A DNA stretch of 64,000 nt from JABFRJ01 sp963847145 (GCA_963847145.1 CAWJYN010000007.1:744001-808000), one strand, 5' to 3'; positions 38,981 to 48,386 are shown, counted from the first letter of the stretch. Translations and numbers: made by a program. Notes: generated by a model not told the origin, from the letters alone.

Positions 38981-40522
38981 TCACTCGGCGGCCAGTGGCT
39001 TTGACCGGGTGAGCAGCGGCTCGGGAACTTCGCAGCCCGTCGCACAACAGCGGCCGGGTTGCTTGGAGACCTTGCGGCCCTCGTCCAGGACGCCGCGGTC
39101 GAGCAGCTTTTCGACCAGCTCGGCCTTTTCGCCGACGGGATAGTTGCGCCAGATTTCGCGCTTCATGGCTTCGGGGCTGCCGCCACCATGCAGCGAGATG
39201 AGCGACATCCAGCCGCCGGTGTAGGAGGCGGTGAGGTCTTCCATCAGCCGGGCGACTTCGAGGCGGGCCGAGGCTGGCACGTCGGCGCGGCCGGCCAAGA
39301 CGGCTGATAGCGATGCCGCCGTTTCCGGATTGTGATCTTCATCGGGGCCAGGCAAGGCGACGATCAAACCGCCGGAGACGTAGTTTGCGAGCCGGTGCAT
39401 ATCGTAGATCTGGGTTGCCAGCAGCAGCTTGCCGACGTTGGCAAACACGGTGTCCGGCATGATCGAGCCACCAGCATCTTTCATCCCGTAGACGGATGCG
39501 GCGACGCCGCAGGCGAAAAAGCCTTCGACGATTTTGATCAGTTCGACCATGGCGTCGCGGATGTGGCCGTGTTTGCCGGCATCGAGACCGTTGGCTTTGA
39601 ACATCAGTGCGCCGGCGCCGATCAACAGGTCACCGAAGCCCGCGCGTGCACCGATGCAGGAATGACGGTGATGGGTGGCGTAGGACGTGGTCAGGAAGCC
39701 GGCTTCTTCGCACTGGCCATCGAGGAACACGCGGTCCCAAGGCACGAAGACGTTGTCGAACTGGACGACGCCGGTCGACTGGCCGTATTTGGCGGCGTAC
39801 TTCGCGGCTGCTTCGCCGGGCCGTCCTGCTGGACGCGCGATGATCGTGATGCCTTCGGCATCGCACGGCACTGCGCAGGCAACGGCAAAGCGTGCATCTT
39901 CCGGGGTCATGGTGCGGCAGGGCATGACCAGGAACTCGTGCACATAGGGCGCGGCCGTTACGATGGCTTTGGTGCCGCGGATGACGATGCCGTCCTTGCG
40001 GCGCTCACTGATGTGCACATAGACGTCAGGGTTGTCCTGCGCGCCGGGGCGTTTGGAGCGGTCGCCCTTGGCGTCGGTCATGGCGACACCGAGGGTCAGG
40101 TCTTCGTCCTGCACGCGATGGAGATAGGCGAGAAGCCGCTGGTGGCGGTCGCTACCATGGACCAGGTCGGCGCGTTTGGTGGCCTGGAACAGCGCGTTGA
40201 GCGCATCGTGACTGAGATAGCGCATGGCGCAGCCGGATTCGCGGCAAGTCAGTCGCACAGCTTCGAGCTTGTAGAGGAGGTCTTGCGAGGTTTCGTCGAT
40301 ATGCAGCATCCGGTTGACGGTTTTGCCGGAGGTGCCCTGCCGCGCTGTCATCAGCGGCGCATGCTCGGCCACGTGGGCAAAGTCGTAGGTGACGCCGGTT
40401 GCGGCGATGCCGGGGGCCAACAGGGGTTCATCGGCGACTGAGGCTATGCGGCGGCCGTTGACGAAAACGCGCGGGCTGTAGCGGCGGAGTGATTGGCGAT
40501 AATCGTTGGCGGTCATGAGCAT
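38981..40522 (-). CDS. 4-hydroxyphenylacetate 3-hydroxylase (HpaB)-like protein
   Basis: This 513-residue protein belongs to the HpaB / 4-hydroxybutyryl-CoA dehydratase superfamily with an acyl-CoA-dehydrogenase-like fold. Blocks include TVNRMLHIDETSQDLL, RLTCRESGCAMRY and HHRHSCIGARAGFGDLLIG. Compared with AbfD, two of four Fe-S ligand positions appear not to be Cys, so a flavin hydroxylase or cluster-free enzyme is likelier. GGAG lies 8 bases before the ATG at 40522. The C-terminal tail has a Cys cluster (GRCCATGC). The solitary PaaA-like gene follows on the same strand after a 258-base gap. Confidence 0.8.
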   Translation of the reverse strand: MLMTANDYRQSLRRYSPRVFVNGRRIASVADEPLLAPGIAATGVTYDFAHVAEHAPLMTARQGTSGKTVNRMLHIDETSQDLLYKLEAVRLTCRESGCAMRYLSHDALNALFQATKRADLVHGSDRHQRLLAYLHRVQDEDLTLGVAMTDAKGDRSKRPGAQDNPDVYVHISERRKDGIVIRGTKAIVTAAPYVHEFLVMPCRTMTPEDARFAVACAVPCDAEGITIIARPAGRPGEAAAKYAAKYGQSTGVVQFDNVFVPWDRVFLDGQCEEAGFLTTSYATHHRHSCIGARAGFGDLLIGAGALMFKANGLDAGKHGHIRDAMVELIKIVEGFFACGVAASVYGMKDAGGSIMPDTVFANVGKLLLATQIYDMHRLANYVSGGLIVALPGPDEDHNPETAASLSAVLAGRADVPASARLEVARLMEDLTASYTGGWMSLISLHGGGSPEAMKREIWRNYPVGEKAELVEKLLDRGVLDEGRKVSKQPGRCCATGCEVPEPLLTRSKPLAAE

Positions 40523-40578
40523 GCGCAGGGTCTCCCGTTGGTCCGAACCTAGCGCTGACGGTTGGGGTGTCAACGACC

Positions 40579-41733
40579 TTACGCGAGCTGGAACCGCTCA
40601 AATCGCTGCAACGCCTCTTCGATCAACTGCTTGTGTTGCCGGGACTTGCCGCTGCCGACCCACGTCCATTGCTGGATCAAAAGCTTGCGTTCGATGCGGT
40701 CGGTTTTCAGGTCGAGCGCGGCGACGACTTGGTCGCCGATCAGCACTGGCAACGTGAAGTAACCGAAGACGCGTTTGTCCTTTGGCAGATAGGCCTCGAA
40801 CCGGTGGTCATAGCCGAAGATCTGTTGGAGGCGCTTGCGCTGAATGATCAGCGGATCGAAGGGCGAGAGGATGTGCACGAGGCCGTCGGCCACTGTCGGC
40901 GCTGCGTCCAGCGTTGCTTGCTCGGACCAGAACTCAACGGTGCCGGCGCCGTCCAGCCGTACGGGAACCAACGCCTTGCGGCGGAGACGCGCGGCGATGG
41001 CGGCACGTACGGCTGGCTTGCGCTTGGCGAGCAAATGACAAATCGAATCGAGGCTGACCACACCTTGGGACCGCAGGGCCCGGTCGAGCAGATAGCCGGC
41101 GATGTCTGATTCCGAGGCCGGCTTCGGTTGGGCATCCCAGCCGAAATGGCGCTGCGTCAGCTCATAACTTTTCAGCATGCCGACGCGCTCGCAGATTGTG
41201 AGCTGGCCGGTGAAGAAGGCAAACTGCAAGGCGCGCTTGGAGGGCTTGCGGCTGGCCCAGGGATGATCCTTCTCGACCAGCGCGTCGTCGTCGATATCGC
41301 GGATCGACAGCGGCCCTTGCCGTTTGATCAGCGTGAGAACCTTGCGCGTGTCGGCGGGCGACACGTTTTCGAACCAACGGCTGGGCGCGGCTTTGTGGCG
41401 CTTCATGTCAGCAAGGAAAAACCGGAGATCGCGGGTCGGCACATAGGCCAGCGCATGCGTCCAGTATTCGAAGACGGATTTGTCGGTTGTCTGCGCTTGC
41501 TGGAGATGGGCGCGCTGGTAGCCGGGGATGCGCGTGAAAAGAATGTGATGATGACAGCGCTCAATGACGTTGATCGTATCAATCTGCACGTAGCCGAGAT
41601 GCTCGACGGCACGATGCGTTGCCTCCGGGCCGTTGCCGAAGGGAGCTGTCACGTCGAGGCGCTGTGCACGCAGCCAGATGTGGCGGGCGTGGGTGTTCGT
41701 CAACCGGTAAGGGGACAGCTTGGCGCTGGTCAT
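40579..41733 (-). CDS. YcaQ/AlkX-type DNA glycosylase
   Basis: This 384-residue winged-helix protein belongs to the HTH_42 family of DNA glycosylases that act on interstrand crosslinks and bulky N-alkyl bases. The catalytic motif is Gln50-Ile51-Asp52 within LGYVQIDTINVIERCHH, the Q-x-D type seen in AlkX (YcaQ) rather than the Q-x-Q of AlkZ. FDPLIIQRKRLQQIFGYDHRFE near the C-terminus is also characteristic. It is transcribed in the same direction as the HpaB-like gene, 56 bases upstream, with no functional link evident. Confidence 0.88.
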   Translation of the reverse strand: MTSAKLSPYRLTNTHARHIWLRAQRLDVTAPFGNGPEATHRAVEHLGYVQIDTINVIERCHHHILFTRIPGYQRAHLQQAQTTDKSVFEYWTHALAYVPTRDLRFFLADMKRHKAAPSRWFENVSPADTRKVLTLIKRQGPLSIRDIDDDALVEKDHPWASRKPSKRALQFAFFTGQLTICERVGMLKSYELTQRHFGWDAQPKPASESDIAGYLLDRALRSQGVVSLDSICHLLAKRKPAVRAAIAARLRRKALVPVRLDGAGTVEFWSEQATLDAAPTVADGLVHILSPFDPLIIQRKRLQQIFGYDHRFEAYLPKDKRVFGYFTLPVLIGDQVVAALDLKTDRIERKLLIQQWTWVGSGKSRQHKQLIEEALQRFERFQLA

Positions 41734-41776
41734 CGATCATTCGTCACGGGCCACGGGATTGGGTTCTGAACGAGTA

Positions 41777-42853
41777 TCAAGCGAGCTGCACGGTCTGCCC
41801 TGTTTTGGCGGACCGCAAGATAGCATCGACGACGCGCAGGTTCTGCACACCATCGCGGATGGAAACGCGGGGTTGCTCGGTGCCGCGGATGACGCCGCAG
41901 AAGTTTGCGATCTGGGCCGCGAGCGGTTCGTTGACGGTCATGTTGATCTTGGATGACGGCAACGGCTTATGCCACGAGCGGTCTGCGGTGTTTGGATAGC
42001 GCTGCAGCCGCATGGTCGGAATGGCGAGTGAGCCGTGGGTACCGCTGACGTAGTAACAGTCGTCGCTGTCTGTGTGACCGGCAGCGAAGCGGACGCGGTC
42101 TTCGCCTGAGGTGTGCTCCCAGTTGCGATCAGAGGCAGCGGTGTCGGAAAGCGCGAACGTGCCGAGTGCGCCGCTGGCGAAGCGCAACGTGACGGCCACG
42201 GTGTCTTCGACGGCGAAGCCGCGGGTGGCGTTGGAGGCGAACGCGTGCACCTCGGAGATGTCACCGGCGAGGGCGCGCATGTTGCCGGCTTCGTGGATCA
42301 TGTTGATCATCACCGGGCCGCCGCCCGGCTCGCGGCGCCAGGTATTGGGGGGATCGAAATAACCTTCCTGCTCGGCCTTGTAGTACAGCGTGGTGCCGAC
42401 GATAGCGACGATTTTGCCAAGCGCGCCGGATTGGATGATCTCGACCGCTTTGGCCATGTTGGAGCCGTGCTGGCGATGATGGCCGACCATCATGGGAATG
42501 CCGGATTGCTCGGCGGCCGCTTGCAGTTCGAGGCCGGCCTCGAGTGTATGGGCGACGGGTTTTTCGATGAGGGACGGCACACCGGCGGCGAGACAGGCGA
42601 GGCCTTGTTCGACGTGTAGATGATTGGGGGTGGCGATGATGATGCCGTCGATGGTTCTGCCGGGTTTGGCGGTGGCCAGCAGATCGTTGAGGGTGGTGTA
42701 CAGCGGGACGCCAAGACCGCGCGCATAGGAAACAGCTGCTGGTGATGGATCGACAAGGGCGGAGAGCGTGCACGCATCGCTCGCCTGGATCATCTCGATG
42801 TGGCGCTGGCCGATGAGTCCGGCACCAGTGACGGCAAGGCGGAGTTGGGTCAT
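41777..42853 (-). CDS. Gfo/Idh/MocA family oxidoreductase
   Basis: This 358-residue NAD(P)-dependent oxidoreductase has the Rossmann motif VTGAGLIGQRH near residues 8-18 and the family EKPVAHT motif that carries the catalytic-region lysine. The C-terminal alpha/beta domain follows (GGGPVMINMIHEAGNMRAL). Substrates are often inositols or sugars, but cannot be fixed here. The ATG at 42853 is preferred; an upstream extension to 42976 is not family-like. It diverges from the CoA-transferase gene, the intervening 186 bases holding both promoters. Confidence 0.9.
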   Translation of the reverse strand: MTQLRLAVTGAGLIGQRHIEMIQASDACTLSALVDPSPAAVSYARGLGVPLYTTLNDLLATAKPGRTIDGIIIATPNHLHVEQGLACLAAGVPSLIEKPVAHTLEAGLELQAAAEQSGIPMMVGHHRQHGSNMAKAVEIIQSGALGKIVAIVGTTLYYKAEQEGYFDPPNTWRREPGGGPVMINMIHEAGNMRALAGDISEVHAFASNATRGFAVEDTVAVTLRFASGALGTFALSDTAASDRNWEHTSGEDRVRFAAGHTDSDDCYYVSGTHGSLAIPTMRLQRYPNTADRSWHKPLPSSKINMTVNEPLAAQIANFCGVIRGTEQPRVSIRDGVQNLRVVDAILRSAKTGQTVQLA

Positions 42854-43039
42854 GGGCGGCGATGGTCCGGTGGGGCGAAGTGTCGAGTGTGTATAGTTCG
42901 GGTGCCAAACCCTGTCGATAACCAGTGCTATTGCTAGCCGCACCCCCACAGCACAGGCGCTGTTTGGCGTCTGCAAGTGCTGTGATACACTCGTTAGAAC
43001 GCTGTGCTGAACGATCGCGCCTTGCGAACGGAGCCTGCC

Positions 43040-44452
43040 ATGTCAGAGCCTCTGCCCCTAGCCGAACTCGCTAATCTCTGGTCGCGCGCCGGTGGCGCAG
43101 CGCGCGCACTCGGCGACGTGCAGCTTAGCGGCAATGAACCGGTGCTGCCATCGTGCTTTGCGGTGGGCACCATTGGGCAAGTTGCTATTGCGGCGGCGGG
43201 GTTGGCAGCGGCAGTGCTGCATCGGGCGCGAGCGGGGATACGGCAGACCGTGTCTGTCGATATGCGACATGCCGCAGCCGAGATCCGCAGCGAGCGCTAC
43301 ATGCGCACCGACGCGTCGCCAGCGGCGATGTGGGATCCAATCGCGGGGCTCTATCGCACGCGGGATGCACGCTGGGTGCGCATTCACACCAACTTCGCCC
43401 ACCATCGCGATGGCGTTCTGGCATTACTCGACTGCGCCAACACGCGGGAGGCGGTGCAGGCGGCGCTGATGGGATGGGACGCAGCGACGTTTGAAACGGA
43501 GGCTGCGGCGCGCAAACTCGTCGCCACCATGACACGCACACCCGAGGAGTGGGCTGCCCATCCACAAGGCCAAGCCGTTGCAGCCCTGCCCCTGCTGGAG
43601 ATCGAACGCATCGGCGATGCGCCGCCACGCATCCGGCCGCCCGGTGCGCGCCCGCTGTCCGGCATTCGCGCACTCGATCTGACGCGCATCATCGCCGGGC
43701 CGGTCGCTGGGCGCACGCTGGCGGCGCATGGAGCGGATGTGATGAACATCAGCAGTCCGCATTTGCCGTCGATCCCGTCATTGGTGATCGACACGGGCCG
43801 TGGGAAGCGCGCGGCGCATCTCGATTTGGATACGCCGCACGGGGTCGCGACGCTGCGCCAGCTGGTGCGTGGCGCGGATGTGTTCATCCAGGGTTACCGG
43901 CCAGGCGGGCTGGCTCAGCGTGGGTTTTCGGAAGCGGACCTGGTGGCCATCAATCCCGGTCTCGTGGTGGTGTCGTTGTCGGCCTATGGGCACGTTGGGC
44001 CGTGGGGCAACCGCCGCGGCTTTGATAGCCTGACGCAGAATGCCAACGGGCTGAACTGGGAAGAGGCGCAGGCAGCGAGTGCCGATGGGCGTGTTGATCG
44101 CCCGAAGGAGTTGCCGGCGCAGGCGCTGGATCATGTGGCCGGGCACCTGCTGGCGTTCGGTGCGACGATGGCGCTGGTGCGGCAGATGTCGGATGGCGGC
44201 AGCTGGCGGGTGCGGACGTCGCTGGCGCAAGTCGGGCATTGGTTGCAAGCGTTGCCGCGCGTGGCCAATGGCGCGCACGCGCCGGACCCGACACGGGAGA
44301 GCCTTGCTGATCTGCTGGAGACCACGCCCTCGGGCTTCGGCCCGCTGACTGCGGTCCGTCATGCGGCCTTGTTGTCGGCAACGCCGGCGCACTGGGACCT
44401 GCCTTCTGTGCCGCTTGGCAGCCATACGCCGAACTGGGCGGCGACGGCGTGA
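43040..44452 (+). CDS. Class III (CaiB/BaiF-type) CoA-transferase, atypical layout
   Basis: This 470-residue protein belongs to the family III CoA-transferases, which move CoA between carboxylic acids. The usual N-terminal block (ALDLTRIIAGPVAGRTLAAHGADV) appears only near residue 210. The first 200 residues instead resemble the part that normally follows, including GIRQTVSVDMRHAA and YRTRDARWVRIH. The protein thus looks like two partial transferase halves in inverted order. A GGAG site lies 6 bases before the ATG at 43040. No thioester-pathway partner genes flank it, so the substrate is unknown. Confidence 0.82.
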   Translation: MSEPLPLAELANLWSRAGGAARALGDVQLSGNEPVLPSCFAVGTIGQVAIAAAGLAAAVLHRARAGIRQTVSVDMRHAAAEIRSERYMRTDASPAAMWDPIAGLYRTRDARWVRIHTNFAHHRDGVLALLDCANTREAVQAALMGWDAATFETEAAARKLVATMTRTPEEWAAHPQGQAVAALPLLEIERIGDAPPRIRPPGARPLSGIRALDLTRIIAGPVAGRTLAAHGADVMNISSPHLPSIPSLVIDTGRGKRAAHLDLDTPHGVATLRQLVRGADVFIQGYRPGGLAQRGFSEADLVAINPGLVVVSLSAYGHVGPWGNRRGFDSLTQNANGLNWEEAQAASADGRVDRPKELPAQALDHVAGHLLAFGATMALVRQMSDGGSWRVRTSLAQVGHWLQALPRVANGAHAPDPTRESLADLLETTPSGFGPLTAVRHAALLSATPAHWDLPSVPLGSHTPNWAATA

Positions 44453-44724
44453 TAAATGGCCGTCACGATGTTGGTTTCGTTGCGTCCGGCCGGCTCCGGG
44501 TTTGTCGAGGCGGCAGCGACAAACAACACGGTCGAAATGGCGCCATGATTGTGCGGTCAGACAGACGAGCCCGCGGGTGGGAGCGGCCGGTTCGCGCCCT
44601 TCAGCAAGAGAGTTATGTGCGCGAGCAGGCACGAACGCCTGTGTGTTTAACTCCGGGTTAACCGTTTTCGCGGCATCTTGGCCCCGTGTGTGGTTCCGTG
44701 TGTGTTGCGTCGGAGAGTATGCGT

Positions 44725-45405
44725 ATGAGCCGTGTCGCGTTGCCGGTGGCTGTGTCGTTGCTGATTGCCGGTGCTTCCCTTGCTGGCTGCTCGATGGGCA
44801 GCGTGAACTTGAGTTCGGGCCTTGCCTCGAACACCCCCACTAAAGTCAAATCACAGCTGACCGACCCTGAAACGCGCGGTGCGCTGGGCGGTGAGCCGGG
44901 CGTGCGCAAATGGGGCGGTCAACGGACCGCGAGCCTCGATGACCGCGCGCCGGCGGGACAGTCCGAAAAAGCACCGGCTGGCGCGCTCGCCGACCGCGAC
45001 TATGCTGCGACAAAGCTCGATGCCGAGCATGCGCGCGACGTGATCAACAAATACCGGCAATCGAGCGGGCTGAAGCCGCTCAAGCTCAATGCCTCGTTGA
45101 CCGAAGCTGCCAAAGCGCACAGCCGCGATCTTGCCAAGTGGGATCGCATTTCGCACTACGGGTCGGATGGCTCAAATCCATGGGACCGTGTCAAGCGGAC
45201 GGGCTACAGCGCCAAGGTCGCGGCAGAAAACGTCGGTACCGGCCAGATCACCATCGACGAAGTGTTGAAAGGCTGGAAGGAAAGCCCCGGTCACAACAAG
45301 AACCTGCTGCTCGGTGACGTTGAGCACATGGGCATCGCGCTGGTGCAAGACCCCAAGACCGAGTTCAAGACGTTTTGGACGCTGGTGATCGGGTCGGCGA
45401 ATTGA
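44725..45405 (+). CDS. CAP-domain (SCP-like) lipoprotein
   Basis: This 226-residue protein begins with a lipoprotein signal (lipobox LAGC, cysteine near residue 22) followed by a low-complexity linker of about 70 residues. The CAP/SCP domain has VINKYRQSSGLKPLKLN, AKAHSRDLAKWDRISHYG, AAENVGTG and WKESPGHNKNLLL with the characteristic His pair. Bacterial CAP proteins are extracytoplasmic and mostly uncharacterised. The ATG at 44725 is chosen because GGAG lies 9 bases upstream; 44719 is too close to it. Confidence 0.88.
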   Translation: MSRVALPVAVSLLIAGASLAGCSMGSVNLSSGLASNTPTKVKSQLTDPETRGALGGEPGVRKWGGQRTASLDDRAPAGQSEKAPAGALADRDYAATKLDAEHARDVINKYRQSSGLKPLKLNASLTEAAKAHSRDLAKWDRISHYGSDGSNPWDRVKRTGYSAKVAAENVGTGQITIDEVLKGWKESPGHNKNLLLGDVEHMGIALVQDPKTEFKTFWTLVIGSAN

Positions 45406-45630
45406 GGCGGGGCAACCCAGATGGCGATCCAATGGATCGACCATAAGCCCTCGGACACTTGAGATAGTGCGCCCCACGGCTGCAACTGGAATTGCACTTG
45501 TCAGGTTAAAATGGTATACATGGCGAGGGGATGTGAAGCCTCGATTTGTTCCCGCAGATTGCTGCGTTTAGCGCCCCGTTTTGCCTGACTGCACACATGT
45601 TCACCGCCGTGTGGGTATTGTGAGGGCTTG

Positions 45631-46743
45631 ATGCTCGCAACTTTTCTGCCAGCGGCGTGTTCGCGGCTTAGTATTTTTATCTGCTATGCAACGCCGCAAC
45701 GAGCGCAGGCGGAGGAAATCGCGCAGGCCCTCAGCAACGCCGGGCATACTGTTTTCTTCGATCAGCAAAGCCTTGTTGCATCGGCTGACTACAATGATCG
45801 GATCAGGCGGGCGATCGAGCGCGCTGACCGCTTCGTATTTCTGGCGAGCCGTGATGCGCTCACGCTAGGCCGTTTCACCTTGACGGAGCTCGCTTTTGCC
45901 AGAGAGCGTTGGCCATCAGCGGATGGCCATGTGTTTCCGGTGATGATCGACCCGAGCCTCAAGATTGAAGACTTTCCGGTCTATTTGCGTTCGGTGCACG
46001 CCATCGCGGTGCAAGGCAACGCTGCAGCTGAAGTCGCCGCCGCCATTCACAAGACGCGCACAACTGGCGCGTTCTGCAAGACAATGACAGCGCTGGCGGC
46101 GACGGCCCTGATTGCGTCTGGGATCGGCATCAGCTTGTGGCAGCCGCCGACCGATATTGCTGCATTGCCGCTGCAGAAGGTCCAGTTTCGCTCGACCCTC
46201 GAGCCGCCGCGGCGGGATGCGACTGTGAATACACCGGCATGGACCGATAGCAAGGTGACGGTCACGGTGATGCCGCTCGCCTATCAGCATCGCACCGAGC
46301 CGGGACGGCGGGCCCGCATCCTGACTGAGACCCTATCGCTTGATTTCGGCGGCACGCTTGCTCCCTACCGTGCGTATTACGTGGTCGAGATTACCGACGC
46401 GGCCTGTGGCGAGCGCTGGTATTGCATTAAGGGCAATGCTGGCCCGGAGACACTGGAGCCAGGCAAGACGATCAGCCGTGAGATGATGTTCGTTTCCCCG
46501 GCAGACTATGCGCCGAGCTGGAAGGATTTTGTGAATTCCATTCTCAGCCACGACGGCTTCAAAATTAAACTCGAACTCGTCTCGACGATCGAGGTGCAGG
46601 AATCGATCGGCGCGACGCAGAAACCTGTCATTCGACACTGCACCATCGACGTGAAGGGGCTTCGCGCTGGCATGCAGCGTGCTGGTTACACTTTGGAAAA
46701 CCCAAACAAACCAGACTATTTGCAGGCCGATTGCAGCGGTTAG
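45631..46743 (+). CDS. TIR-domain membrane protein with periplasmic domain
   Basis: This 370-residue protein starts with a TIR domain (about residues 13-140): IFICYATPQ, the AEEIAQALSNAGHTVFFD helix-strand, and Glu86 in TLTELAFA at the position of the NADase glutamate. A membrane helix follows (about 150-170), then a 200-residue extracytoplasmic domain with several cysteines (ACGERWYC, HCTID, ADCSG) and no recognised family. TIR enzymes can cleave NAD+ in immunity or signalling, or serve as adaptors. The layout suggests outside sensing coupled to a cytoplasmic TIR. GAGGG precedes the ATG. The next gene begins 31 bases on. Confidence 0.85.
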   Translation: MLATFLPAACSRLSIFICYATPQRAQAEEIAQALSNAGHTVFFDQQSLVASADYNDRIRRAIERADRFVFLASRDALTLGRFTLTELAFARERWPSADGHVFPVMIDPSLKIEDFPVYLRSVHAIAVQGNAAAEVAAAIHKTRTTGAFCKTMTALAATALIASGIGISLWQPPTDIAALPLQKVQFRSTLEPPRRDATVNTPAWTDSKVTVTVMPLAYQHRTEPGRRARILTETLSLDFGGTLAPYRAYYVVEITDAACGERWYCIKGNAGPETLEPGKTISREMMFVSPADYAPSWKDFVNSILSHDGFKIKLELVSTIEVQESIGATQKPVIRHCTIDVKGLRAGMQRAGYTLENPNKPDYLQADCSG

Positions 46744-46774
46744 CGTCTTGCAGCCAATAGAACTGGAGAACGCC

Positions 46775-48283
46775 ATGAGGTTGGTGACTTTGGTATGTGC
46801 CGGAACAGTTGCCCTATCGTTCAGCGTTGAGGGCGCCGAAGCTCAGACGTCGCCAAAGGACGCGCTCCAGAAGGGGCAACCGGCACGGCGCATCGGCAAA
46901 CCGATTGTGAAGCCCGTTCCGCCACCTCAGGCCCGCCGAGAGGTGCGCCGAATTGAGCGGCCGCAAAGGCTAGAGCAGCCGCAACGGCAAAAAGTGGAAA
47001 CCCGCGCGCCCCAGGCGGTGCCGGCCAGCAAGCCACCGGCCTCGACGGCCGCCGTGGCACCTCCTCCTGCGGCGGCACCCAGGGTGGTGCGAAGAATAGG
47101 CAAGTCAACAAACACCGGTCCCACTGGAGTTAGCGGCGCGGGCGGCCGGCCGGTGGCAACGAACGTGGCGCTGGCGAAAGATAACTGCGCAGGTGCGAAT
47201 GCTGCGACGGAGTGGTGCAAGGCGCGGCAGAAATACAATGATGATCGAACCAAGTACGCTGCCGAGCAGGCGGCCTGGGCAAAGAAAAAGGCCGAGATCG
47301 ACAAGCAGAATGCAGAGATCGACAAAACGAATGCCGAGAAAGCGAGGAAGGTCGCCGAGGCTCGAAAAAAGAACGATGACTTCGAGAAGGCGATAGAGGC
47401 AAAAGAGACAGCGAGGTGCAAGGCTGAGCCCCCACCATGCGTGCGTTCGCTCAGGCAGCCGCACACGATCGCAGACGTTCCCTTGATCCGGCACAATGTG
47501 GTGCCGCCACCGCCGACTGCGCCGATCGCTGCTGCCATATTGTCAACGGCACCGCCGCCGGTGACGACGACAGCGTCTCCACAGCAGCCGGTGCAAGGAC
47601 CGTCCGGTGCGCAGCCACAAAACCAACCGATTGGCACTGCGACAACCAATCCGACGCCTTCGCGGCCTGGTGGAGATCGAGTGGTTGGTATCCCAGAGAG
47701 CGGACGCCAGCAGGGATCGGCGGGAGACAACAGCCGCGGCAGCGGCAGTGGCCGGCGGGAGCCCGTTGGAGCGCAGCCGACGGCACAACCGGCGCCAGTG
47801 GCGGCGGGTACTGTCCGCTCAGCGGCGACGCAACCTGACGCCCCGGCTGCCAGAGCACCGGCAACAGCAACCACAGGTGCGCTGGCAGGCACAGCGGCGG
47901 TGGCATCCAGTGCCGGGCGTGCCGGTCAGCCGGCGGCCAGTTCGACGTCGTGGCGGCACAACAATTCTGAAATGCAGGTGGTGGTGGAGCCGCAGACGCC
48001 GAACGCGCTCCGCATCGTCTACAACAAGCCGAGGCCAGGACTGGCGCCGCTCGGGATCAACGCGGGTACGGTGCTGTTCAGCGGTGTGCGCAATGGCGAC
48101 ATGGTCACAGGCCAAGCTGTGACATTCTCGAAGCGATGCGAGCCAAAGGAGTTCGCCGTCAGCGGACGGATCGTCAACGGAAACCGCGTTGTTCTACAAG
48201 GCCGGAAACCGAGCCGCAATGATGATTGCGCCGTCACCGGCAGTTTCGATGAGACGCTGGAGTTCGAGCTGGTCCGCCCGTAA
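46775..48283 (+). CDS. Secreted Pro/Ala-rich protein with C-terminal beta domain
   Basis: This 502-residue protein has a signal peptide (to about residue 23), a Pro/Arg/Ala-rich region, a lysine-rich coiled coil of about 60 residues (near 150-210), a long Pro/Ala/Gly linker and a C-terminal domain of about 105 residues. The last domain (residues ~395-502: WRHNNSEMQVVVEPQTPNAL, GTVLFSGVRNGDMVTG) resembles one appended to caspase-like proteins of rhizobia. GGAG lies 7 bases before the ATG. It is probably co-transcribed with the TIR-membrane gene. Function unknown. Confidence 0.75.
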   Translation: MRLVTLVCAGTVALSFSVEGAEAQTSPKDALQKGQPARRIGKPIVKPVPPPQARREVRRIERPQRLEQPQRQKVETRAPQAVPASKPPASTAAVAPPPAAAPRVVRRIGKSTNTGPTGVSGAGGRPVATNVALAKDNCAGANAATEWCKARQKYNDDRTKYAAEQAAWAKKKAEIDKQNAEIDKTNAEKARKVAEARKKNDDFEKAIEAKETARCKAEPPPCVRSLRQPHTIADVPLIRHNVVPPPPTAPIAAAILSTAPPPVTTTASPQQPVQGPSGAQPQNQPIGTATTNPTPSRPGGDRVVGIPESGRQQGSAGDNSRGSGSGRREPVGAQPTAQPAPVAAGTVRSAATQPDAPAARAPATATTGALAGTAAVASSAGRAGQPAASSTSWRHNNSEMQVVVEPQTPNALRIVYNKPRPGLAPLGINAGTVLFSGVRNGDMVTGQAVTFSKRCEPKEFAVSGRIVNGNRVVLQGRKPSRNDDCAVTGSFDETLEFELVRP

Positions 48284-48351
48284 CGGCAGCGGCGGATACC
48301 AACGCCTGCAGGCGCTGTCAGAGTGAGAAAAGCCAGTGCTGAAGGGCGCTT

Positions 48352-48386
48352 TTTCCGCCTTACGGATTGGGCTTTGCATCGATGGA
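48352..48386. repeat. REP-like fragment forming the flippase C-terminus
   Basis: CCTTACGGATTGGGCTTTGC followed by ATCGATGG matches the end of the repeat at 30649-30674. Read on the minus strand it encodes the last residues (SIDAKPNP) and stop of the flippase gene. The repeat therefore appears to have been captured as the gene end. Confidence 0.55.

Noticed and set aside
39332..40441. Open frame of 369 codons opposite the HpaB-like gene
   Set aside because: Shadow of the coding strand, with no motifs.
38981..40522. Assignment as 4-hydroxybutyryl-CoA dehydratase (AbfD)
   Set aside because: Two of four expected Fe-S ligand positions do not hold Cys in a by-eye alignment.
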